Origin: Asanoa ishikariensis
Lineage (GTDB): Bacteria > Actinomycetota > Actinomycetes > Mycobacteriales > Micromonosporaceae
Direction of reading: 5' to 3'
NCBI RefSeq assembly: GCF_900107455.1
Contig: NZ_FNQB01000003.1
Span: 1,054,001 to 1,118,000, forward strand
DNA: 64,000 bases
Part shown: in pieces, positions 57,713 through 64,000 of the stretch
Layout of the letters: the number at the start of each line of letters is the position of its first letter
How positions within the stretch are numbered: position 1 is the first letter of the stretch
The notes under the pieces: model-generated
Database searches by the model: none
The model's input: the letters and a program-made list of their open reading frames with translations, nothing else
Told to the model about the DNA's origin: nothing
Program-made: the position numbers and the translations under genes

Positions 57713-58473
57713 GCACGGCCACCTCCGTCTCGGACCGCCTTCAGGACCTGATCCAGACTCCCGGCGTACCGGCGGTGGCGTTCCTGTTCGCCTTCCTCGC
57801 CGGCGCCTGGCACGCCGTGACCCCTGGGCACGGCAAGACGCTGGCCGCCGCCTACCTCGCCGGATCCAAGGGGCGCATCCGCGACGCCGCCTGGCTCGGC
57901 GGCTCCGTCGCGGTCATGCACACCCTCTCCGTCCTGGTCATCGGCGTCGCCTGGACCTTCCTGTCGCTGTCGGACGTGGTGCGGATGGAGCAGCTCACCA
58001 CCGGGCTGCAGATCGCCGCCGGGGTGCTGGTGGCGACCACCGGCATCTGGATGCTGCGCCGGCATCTGCGCGGCCACAGTCACGGGCACTCGCACGACCA
58101 TGGCCATGGGCACACCCACGAGCATCACCATCATGAGCCGTCCAAGCGCCCCGGCCTGTTGCTGCTGGGCATCTCCGGTGGCTTGACGCCGTCGCCGGCC
58201 GCGTTCCTGGTGCTGGCGACCGGTCTGTTCCTCGGCCGAGGCGCCTTCGCTCTGCTGCTGGTCATCGTCTTCGGCATCGGCATGGCGGTCGTGCTGTTCG
58301 CCGTCGGCGTTCTCGCCGTTGCCGGCAGCACCGTCGTCAGCCGCAGCGCCCGGTCCGTCAAGGCCCTGCGGCTCGCCAGCCGGATCACCCCGGTCCTGGC
58401 CGCCGGCGGTGTCACCCTCTTCGGTGCCGGCCTGGTCACGGTCGCCGCGGTCCACCTCGCGACCGTCAGCTAG
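57709..58473 (+). CDS. NicO-family nickel/cobalt-type permease with His-rich loop
   Basis: 254 residues with about six helices. Family motifs: FLAGAWHAVTPGHGKTLAAAYL (HxxxGH-like) in the second helix and ISGGLTPSPAAFLVLATGLFLGRG in the second half. The cytosolic loop between holds a dense His tract (about residues 122-142). This is the RcnA/NicO arrangement for export or uptake of Ni2+, Co2+ or similar ions. It is co-translated with the exported protein and lies beside the copper-linked YcnI gene. The stop overlaps the converging GNAT gene. Confidence 0.85.
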   Translation: MSTATSVSDRLQDLIQTPGVPAVAFLFAFLAGAWHAVTPGHGKTLAAAYLAGSKGRIRDAAWLGGSVAVMHTLSVLVIGVAWTFLSLSDVVRMEQLTTGLQIAAGVLVATTGIWMLRRHLRGHSHGHSHDHGHGHTHEHHHHEPSKRPGLLLLGISGGLTPSPAAFLVLATGLFLGRGAFALLLVIVFGIGMAVVLFAVGVLAVAGSTVVSRSARSVKALRLASRITPVLAAGGVTLFGAGLVTVAAVHLATVS

Positions 58474-58901
58474 CGCGACCGGTCGTCGAGGCTCAGGATC
58501 AGGCTGTAGTCGCGGAATCCCAACGCGCGCCAGAACGCGAGGCCGCGCTCGTTGTGGACCAGGGCGTCGAGCTTGACCGGCTTGTCGCCCCAGCGTTCGC
58601 GCAGGACGGCGAAGCCGGCGCGGCCGAGGCCTTCGCGCCGATGGTCGCGGCTGACGAAGAACTGCCGCACGTAGATGCCGTCCTCGTCGTCGCGCCAGAC
58701 CGCGTAAGCGACCGGCAGCCCGCCACGCTCGATGAACGCGACGGCGTACTGGCCACCGGAGATCCACCGCCGCATCCGCGCTTCGAGGTCGGCGTCGGTG
58801 GCCGTGCTGTGGTGGTGCTGATCCTCGATGAGGTGCCGGTTGAGCACCGCGAGCAGTGGTGCGTCGACCAGGGCGGCCGAGCGGGCGACAAGCTCCGTCA
58901 T
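58470..58901 (-). CDS. GNAT-family N-acetyltransferase
   Basis: 143 residues. It shows the GNAT core: FIERGGLPVAYAVWRDD, then IYVRQFFVSRDHRREGLGRAGF, the acetyl-CoA loop (Q/R-x-x-G-x-G/A appears as RREGLG), and NERGLAFWRALGFRDYS. Substrate unknown. ATG 58901 fits the domain start; GTG 58961 would add 20 poorly conserved residues. Inverted repeats at 58903-59023 flank its start. Confidence 0.78.
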   Translation of the reverse strand: MTELVARSAALVDAPLLAVLNRHLIEDQHHHSTATDADLEARMRRWISGGQYAVAFIERGGLPVAYAVWRDDEDGIYVRQFFVSRDHRREGLGRAGFAVLRERWGDKPVKLDALVHNERGLAFWRALGFRDYSLILSLDDRSR

Positions 58902-58902
58902 G

Positions 58903-58986
58903 GCGTGGAACGACCCAACCTTTCGCAGGTCCCCTGAGGAGGTGATCGGTGTGAGCGGCACGCCGGCCGATCGGGTCGTTCCACGC
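58903..58986. repeat. 14-bp inverted repeat around the GNAT start
   Basis: gcgtggaacgaccc (58903-58916) and gggtcgttccacgc (58973-58986) are exact reverse complements separated by 56 nt, immediately upstream of the GNAT ATG. Confidence 0.7.
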
Positions 58987-58998
58987 GTTCACTATGCC

Positions 58999-59023
58999 GT
59001 TGTTGCCAAGACTTTGCAACAAC
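58999..59023. promoter_or_regulatory. Inverted repeat GTTGTTGC-N9-GCAACAAC
   Basis: Eight-bp arms at 58999-59006 and 59016-59023 in the gap between the SecA-like gene end and the GNAT gene form a candidate dimeric repressor operator. No regulator gene is adjacent. Confidence 0.5.
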
Positions 59024-59067
59024 CAAGAGAATGCAGAAGCACCGCTGTCCGACCCGTACAGCCTCGG

Positions 59068-60619
59068 CTAGGGCTCGACGTTGAGGGCGTATCCGAGGGT
59101 GTGCTCGACCGTCACCAGCCGGCACCACGCGAAGAGCCTCTCCAGGACCGCAGCAGGTCTGAGCGACTCATCCGTGACGTTCCCGTGGCGTTGGACGAAC
59201 CGCACCCGGCCGAGATGCGCCGCCCACTGCTCGTCCATCACGAGCAGCGATGTCTGGCGCAGGAGCTCGTTCATCTGGTCGTCGCCCATACCCGCCGCCC
59301 GCGCGGCCAGCGCGTCCATCAGGAAACGTTCCGCGTCGTTCGGATCTGCGGCCCGGTACGCCTCCGCCCCGAGCACGTCATGCAGGCCGCGCTCGACCTC
59401 CCCGGCCCCCCACGCCGACCAGGCAGCGACCGCCGCCGCCGGAATTGACCGCAGCGCCAGCCGGCCGTCGAAGCGGTCCCTGACCTCGTGGCGGTCGCGA
59501 TAGAAGACGGACCGCTGCTCGTCGATGATCCTCTCGAACGCGAGATCGACCCGGGCGGGTACGGCCCCGCGCGACCGCGACAACCAGGGACGTCGGCCGC
59601 GAGGGGCATAATGCCCCAGCCCGAAGATCGCGCCCACCGCGTCGGCGCATCCCGACCGTCGGTCCACAACGCCCGCGAGCGTGCGGTAACCGCGAAGCAG
59701 GCCCTGCGTCGTGATATCCGCAAGGACCACGTGCACATCCTCGTCGGCAAGGCCTTCCCGCTGGAGGAGCAACCTTTCCACCTCCCGGGCCACGTCGAGG
59801 GCCCGCGCCAGATCCTCCGGTCCGCACGACACAGGCCGCAGTCGACCCACCGCCCCATCGCCGAAACGGATTCCGGCGTCGGGCCCCCCACACCTCGTAG
59901 TCCTCGCCCCGCCGAAGCTGCTCCGCCTTCGCCGCCACCCACTCCGCCCGGCCCGACGGCGAGTGCGATCCACGTCCCGAGAGATAGGTGATGACCGGTG
60001 CCGCGTCAACGAGGACGGCGCAGCCGTCGGCGACGACCGCCGCCGCGAGGCCCCGCTGCACCGCCTCCGCGGCCGAGTCCCGCAGGTTGTCGCGGAGATA
60101 GTCGGCGGCGAGTTGCTTGTACGCGCCGACGGTAACCGTCGCCGCGTACGCGCGCCGCCGCCGCGGCGCGTCCGTCTCGGCGAGCACGAGCCCGGCGTCA
60201 CCGGGCAGCAGGTCCATCACCGACGCCAGCAACGCGTGCACCTCGCGGCTGCGCCAGTCGTCGGCAGTCACGACGTGGACGCCGTCGCCGGCCAGCCCGA
60301 ACCAGTAGGCCGCGAGCGTGGTGGCCGCGGCGATGTCGCCCGTGGACCGCAGCTCCGCCACCGCACCCTGAGTCATGGCCGCCGCCGCCGCGACGGCACG
60401 GTTCGACACGCCGGCGCCGCTCGCGCGCGACAAGGCTTCCCGGCCGAGAGCCATGGCCCGCGCCGTCAACTCCCTCGAGATGCCCACGTCCGCCCGCTCG
60501 GCGGCGAGGCCTCGCGAGGCTCCCCGGAGCTCATCGGCGGACGAGCCGCGGACCGTCGACCCCAACGCGTTGGTCCGCCCGACGAGCCACGAGACGTCCT
60601 CGGTACCGACGGGCGTCAC
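59068..60619 (-). pseudogene. SecA-like protein lacking ATPase motifs and NBD2, with one frameshift
   Basis: Two frames together give about 516 residues that follow SecA collinearly. The N-terminal region is RTNALG...SADELRGASRGL. The SecA motif I region is AELRSTGDIAAATTLAAYWF, where TGDIA replaces GEGKT. DGVHVVTADDW matches GVHVVTVNDY, and YLRDNL is retained. The Walker B block reads ADGCAVLVDAA instead of DEVDSILIDEA. After the break come ADITTQGLLRGYRTLAGVV and FGLGHYAPRGRRPWL (SecA [35 protein letters not shown]). NBD2 is missing, and VFYRDRHEV and LLVMDEQWAAHLGRV match the helical scaffold. The frames join at a C6 run (59884-59889). GTG 60619 has GGAGG 5 nt upstream. Confidence 0.72.
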
Positions 60620-60777
60620 GACGACCTCCAGGTTCTGCTCGCCGACTTCGTCGTACGCGCTACTGACCACGGCGGCGGCGCCCGTGGTTCAAACATTGGT
60701 CCTAACAGATGAAGGTGTGGGCCGACTACCCTGACCTGAATCGGACCAGCGCTGGCATCTCACTCTCTGGAGACCAT

Positions 60778-61242
60778 ATGCGCGGCACCAGTATTGGCGC
60801 GTGCCCGCTCCGCGCCCATCTCGATCCGCGCCTCCTACGGTTCAGCGCCGGGGCCACGGCGGGCGTGCTTGCCGTCGTGCTGCTCATCGTTGACGTCGCT
60901 CGACCATTGGGTCTCGGCCTGCTCGCCTCCCAGGTCGCCATGTTCGCGTTCACCGCGTTCGTGAGTTTTCAGTGGTCGTTGTGGGCGCAGATCTTCGCCC
61001 GTGTCATCTGGCCGCGGATCGGAGCGCCAGCCGAGTTGGAGGATGCTCGGCCACCGAGATTCGCGCAGTTCATCGGCTTCGTGTTCACCGCCTTGGCGCT
61101 GACCACCTTTGCACTCGGCGCCGATGTCGCCGGCTACAGCCTCACCGCCCTCGCCTTCGGCATGGCAGCCCTCAACGCGTCCACTGGGCTGTGTTTGGGG
61201 TGCAGGGCCTACCACCTGATCCGCCGACTGAAACCGGCCTGA
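60778..61242 (+). CDS. DUF4395 membrane protein
   Basis: 154 residues with four transmembrane helices and the DUF4395 pattern: an N-terminal DPRLLRFSAG segment before helix 1, the middle loop ARVIWPRIGAPAELEDARPPRFAQFIGFVF, and the C-terminal LNASTGLCLGCRAYHL Cys motif. The CxxC-like pair suggests a redox or rhodanese/thioredoxin-linked role. ATG 60778 has GGAGA 6 nt upstream. A TACCCT box at 60727-60732 could be its promoter. Confidence 0.82.
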   Translation: MRGTSIGACPLRAHLDPRLLRFSAGATAGVLAVVLLIVDVARPLGLGLLASQVAMFAFTAFVSFQWSLWAQIFARVIWPRIGAPAELEDARPPRFAQFIGFVFTALALTTFALGADVAGYSLTALAFGMAALNASTGLCLGCRAYHLIRRLKPA

Positions 61243-61274
61243 GTCTGGTCGACCGCGAAGCCCACAAATCCAGT

Positions 61275-61658
61275 TCAGCCCCCGCTGCCGTACGGGCGGG
61301 TAATGATCTCGAGGAAGTGCCCGCTGGGTTCTTCCCAGTAGACGCCGCGCCCGCCGTCATTGGTGTTGATCTCGCTGGGGCGACGTCGCCCCGGGTCGGC
61401 CCAGTAGGCCAGACCCCGAGCGCGGATCCGGCCGAAGATCTCGTCGAACTCCGCCTCGCTCACCAGGAACGCGTAATGCTGCGGGTGGACCGGCCCATTG
61501 TCGTCGGCGAAGTCGAGTGAGACCTCGTTGTCGACCTGTACGACCAGGAACGGGCCGAACGGCTCGGGCGCAGCCAACCCCAGGATCTCGGCGACGAACG
61601 TGGCCGACTGTCGCTTGTCGCGGACCCGCACGATGGTGTGATTCAACTGGACAACCAT
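61275..61658 (-). CDS. VOC-family protein (glyoxalase/dioxygenase fold)
   Basis: 127 residues with the VOC paired beta-alpha-beta units: LNHTIVRVRDK (metal His7), FLVVQVDNEVSLDF, PVHPQHYAFLV (His) and GVYWEEPSGHFLEIITRPY (His/Glu). All metal-ligand positions of a small VOC dimer are plausible. Members cover glyoxalase, dioxygenase and antibiotic-binding roles; the substrate is unknown. Confidence 0.85.
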   Translation of the reverse strand: MVVQLNHTIVRVRDKRQSATFVAEILGLAAPEPFGPFLVVQVDNEVSLDFADDNGPVHPQHYAFLVSEAEFDEIFGRIRARGLAYWADPGRRRPSEINTNDGGRGVYWEEPSGHFLEIITRPYGSGG

Positions 61659-61817
61659 CCATCAAGTCTGCCGCGTGTGATCGCGGGAAGACCGCCCTTC
61701 CGGCGGGCGCCCACAGTGCTAGGTACTTGGGCTCATGTCTGCCGTCATCAGTGCCGGGATCCTGGGCGCATGTCTCGGGCGCCGCGCGGAGCGGATGGAT
61801 CGGTGAGGATCGACGTC

Positions 61818-63788
61818 ATGGCGGACAGGTCGTGGCGATGGTGGGGGTTTCTGGCTGGTCTTGGCGGGTGCCTGTTTCTCGTCGTGGCGACCTCGCCCGG
61901 GTACGCCCCGGTGCCGCCGTTCATCGCCACCCCAGGTCTGCCGGGCTATCACGGCCAGGGTTGGTTGCTCGCGCTCGCCCCCATCGTGGTGACGGTGGCC
62001 GGTCTGTGTCTGCTGCGCTGGTGGCCGTACCTGCTGCTGGTTGCCGGCCTGGTGGGGTTGCCGTATGTCCTTGGCCAGCTGACGACGATGACGCACCCGA
62101 CGTTGCTGTCTCTCGGGCACACCTGCGCGTACCCGCTTGCCGTGGTCGGCGTTCTTGCCTGTGCGCAGGGTCTGCTGAGCAACGCTTCGCCGGGTCTCGG
62201 CGCGGCCCTGGTCGGGTTGGCGTTCGGGTCGCGGCTGTTCGGTTCCGCGATGGTCGGATCGGGCTGGTTGCAGGGGGATCTGACCCGGCCGGCCTGGCAC
62301 GCGGGCATGATCGGGACCGGTTTCGCGTTGATCGCACCGGCGGTCTGGCTGGTCCGCCGTGGCGATCGCGCGGCGGTCGGGCCACCGGACGTCGGCCCGT
62401 GGCATTGGCGCCGGCTGCGGCTGGTCATCGCCGCAGGCCTGGCACTGTGCCTGGTGCTGTCGCTGTCGGGGTTGACCACGGAGCGGATGGCGTCGCTGCT
62501 GGACGTCAGTTTCTCGGCCGTGTACCGGCATCCGATGGTGGCGGTGGCGGTGGCCGGCGCGATCACACTGGTGATCGGGGTCTGCCTTGCGGCGGTCACG
62601 GGGCTGTGGTCGTTGTCGGCGGCGATCGCGGTCGCGACCGCTCAGGTGGCGGTCGCGGCGCCGCTGCTCCTCGCGTACACGGCGCTCGCCTGGGTGGGAC
62701 CGCTGCGATGGCTGGGCGCGCTGGCCGGGGCATTGATCGGCGCGGCGGCCGCGAGCAGCCGCTGGCGGATCCCGGCTGCGGCGACGCTGGCGGCCGGCGG
62801 GGCGACGGCGCTGTTCATCGCGTACGCGGCGACCACCGGTCACCCGGAGAAGCTGGCCGACCAACATCGCGTCGTGCCGGGCGTGCTGCTGCTCGTGCTG
62901 GTCACGGCGGCGGGGACCGCCGTCGCCGGCGCGACCGCCCCGGTGCTCGCGCCGCGTGGGGCCATCCCGGCCGTGCTCGGTCCACTGGTCGGCGTGCTGG
63001 CGGCCGGCGGGCTGCAGACGGTCCAGGTGACCTACGTGCAGGAGGACGGCCTGCCGGAGTCGTCGTACCTCAACCCGGTGTCTCACCTCACCACCTCGGC
63101 CATCCTGCTGCTGGCGGCGGGCGCGGCGATCGGTGGAATCGGTGTCGCGCACCATATCGCCGAGCGTTGGGCGGAACGAAAGCGCGCCGAGCTGATCCGG
63201 CAGGAGGCCGCCGCCGCCGAACGGGACCGGTTGGCCCGCCCGATCCACGACGGCGTCCTCCAGGTGTTGGCTTTGGTGCAGAGGCAGGGCCCGGAGCTGG
63301 GCGCGACCGGCACCCAGTTGGCGACGTTGGCCGGTGAGCAGGAGATCGCCCTGCGCACCCTGCTCACCGGAGGTGACGCCGTGGCCCGGCCCGGGATCGA
63401 GGCGGACCTGCGGACGGCGCTGTCCGCCCTGGCGTCCACCGTGGTCGAGGTCTCCGCGCCGGCTCAACCGATCGTGCTGCCCGCGCGCGTGGTCACCGAG
63501 CTCACCGCGGCCGTGCAGGCCGCTCTCGACAACGTCCGCCGGCACGCCGGCGGGACCGCCCGGGCCTGGCTGCTGGTGGAGAACGAACCAGATGGCGTAC
63601 GCGTGACCGTCCGCGACGACGGCGTCGGCTTCGAGCCGGAGCGGCTCTCCGACGCGGCCCGAGCCGGCCGGCTCGGAGTGGCACAGTCGATGCGCGGCCG
63701 GATCGCGGACCTGGGCGGCACCACCACCATCCACAGTAGTCCGACGGAAGGCACCGAGGTCGAGTTCTGGGTACCGCTACCCAAGTAG
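61818..63788 (+). CDS. NarL-type sensor histidine kinase with multi-helix membrane domain
   Basis: 656 residues. About 11 transmembrane helices (about 7-440) form the sensor, followed by a cytosolic coil. A HisKA_3-type dimerisation helix contains LARPIHDGVLQVLALVQ, with the phospho-acceptor His at 477. The C-terminal HATPase_c has NVRRHAGG (N box), VRDDGVGFEP (G1) and RLGVAQSMRGRIADLGG. The LHDG motif of typical NarL kinases reads PIHDG here. ATG 61818 has GAGG upstream. The matching LuxR-type response regulator is on the opposite strand, converging at the window edge. Confidence 0.88.
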   Translation: MADRSWRWWGFLAGLGGCLFLVVATSPGYAPVPPFIATPGLPGYHGQGWLLALAPIVVTVAGLCLLRWWPYLLLVAGLVGLPYVLGQLTTMTHPTLLSLGHTCAYPLAVVGVLACAQGLLSNASPGLGAALVGLAFGSRLFGSAMVGSGWLQGDLTRPAWHAGMIGTGFALIAPAVWLVRRGDRAAVGPPDVGPWHWRRLRLVIAAGLALCLVLSLSGLTTERMASLLDVSFSAVYRHPMVAVAVAGAITLVIGVCLAAVTGLWSLSAAIAVATAQVAVAAPLLLAYTALAWVGPLRWLGALAGALIGAAAASSRWRIPAAATLAAGGATALFIAYAATTGHPEKLADQHRVVPGVLLLVLVTAAGTAVAGATAPVLAPRGAIPAVLGPLVGVLAAGGLQTVQVTYVQEDGLPESSYLNPVSHLTTSAILLLAAGAAIGGIGVAHHIAERWAERKRAELIRQEAAAAERDRLARPIHDGVLQVLALVQRQGPELGATGTQLATLAGEQEIALRTLLTGGDAVARPGIEADLRTALSALASTVVEVSAPAQPIVLPARVVTELTAAVQAALDNVRRHAGGTARAWLLVENEPDGVRVTVRDDGVGFEPERLSDAARAGRLGVAQSMRGRIADLGGTTTIHSSPTEGTEVEFWVPLPK

Positions 63789-63806
63789 AACCGCGCCGCA
63801 GCGGCG

Positions 63807-64000
63807 TCAGCGGCCTAGGCGGGACTGCCACGACCAGGCGGCGATCCCGACTCGATTTCGGACACGGAGTTTGCGCTGGATGCTGGTCAGGTGGGTCTTG
63901 ACCGTGCCGGCCGTGATGTAGAGGCGAGCGCCGATCTCTCGGTTGGTCAGGCCGTCCGCGACGAGGGCCACGATGTCGAGCTCCCGGTCGCTCAGCGGGG
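63807..64000 (-). CDS. LuxR/NarL-type response regulator, C-terminal part (runs off the edge)
   Basis: The last 64 residues of a LuxR-type HTH protein read on the minus strand: LSDRELDIVALVADGLTNRE, then IGARLYITAGTVKTHLTSIQ and RKLRVRNRVGIAAWSW, ending QSRLGR and stop at 63807. The receiver domain would lie beyond 64000. It converges on the sensor kinase with 18 nt between stops and is the probable partner. Confidence 0.9.
   Translation of the reverse strand, partial: PLSDRELDIVALVADGLTNREIGARLYITAGTVKTHLTSIQRKLRVRNRVGIAAWSWQSRLGR

Noticed and set aside
1-64000. tRNA, rRNA, insertion sequence or phage genes
   Set aside because: No tRNA-like cloverleaf region, no transposase or integrase motif and no terminal inverted repeats with target duplications were found on reading both strands.

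Overview
The window is chromosomal DNA of a high-GC Gram-positive actinobacterium. The strong G/C bias at third codon positions, frequent GTG starts, recurrent leaderless promoters (TANNNT boxes 6-8 nt before the start codon), a sugar ABC transporter without its own ATPase, WXG100/YbaB-type small proteins and a RamB-controlled glyoxylate shunt all fit. Micromonosporaceae is my inference; no rRNA or other marker proves it. I see no tRNA, rRNA, CRISPR array, insertion sequence or phage module.

Region 1 (0.1-21 kb) is accessory and partly decaying. It starts with a secreted GH74 xyloglucanase carrying a CBM2. Next come broken genes (a beta-propeller fragment, a chloroperoxidase-like hydrolase remnant, a PhoD phosphatase frameshifted at a perfect 38-bp palindrome), an ArsB/SLC13-like permease with a UspA-like partner, and a membrane-anchored STAND-type ATPase with eight near-identical TPR repeats. 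After these lie an alpha/beta hydrolase, a headless F420-type oxidoreductase, an SDR, a lipoprotein and two ABC-F proteins in an operon behind a leader-peptide/attenuator-like region. A shattered berberine-bridge-type oxidoreductase, a SUFU-domain protein, a PAP2 phosphatase and two more broken hypothetical genes close the region.

Region 2 (20.9-28.9 kb) is an arabinose-polymer module: a shortened GH127-like protein, a solute-binding lipoprotein, two permeases and a GH51 alpha-L-arabinofuranosidase, followed by LysR and LacI regulators with a LacI-type operator between them.

Region 3 (28.9-33.2 kb) holds an SDR, a four-gene operon of small proteins resembling type VII secretion-associated factors (two helical proteins, a YbaB/EbfC homologue and a 48-residue membrane protein too small for ordinary ORF cut-offs), and hypothetical proteins with a lipoprotein.

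Region 4 (33.4-45.1 kb) has a quinone oxidoreductase divergent from a TetR repressor with three operator copies between them, an MFS exporter, a RecQ helicase, and RamB divergent from aceA-aceB, the glyoxylate shunt. A short divergent pair with facing leaderless promoters (membrane protein and CadD-type transporter) and an aldo/keto reductase follow.

Region 5 (45.1-64 kb) holds a HEAT-repeat protein with an expanded low-complexity insert, a LysR/DoxX pair, a 2H phosphoesterase with a GAF-SpoIIE-HATPase signalling phosphatase, and a 1302-residue secreted ThuA/sugar dehydrogenase/CBM protein. A copper/nickel-type cluster (PepSY, YcnI, exported protein, NicO permease), a GNAT enzyme, a SecA-like protein that has lost both Walker motifs and the NBD2 domain, a DUF4395 protein, a VOC protein, and a NarL-type sensor kinase convergent with the C-terminus of a LuxR-type regulator at the right edge complete the window.
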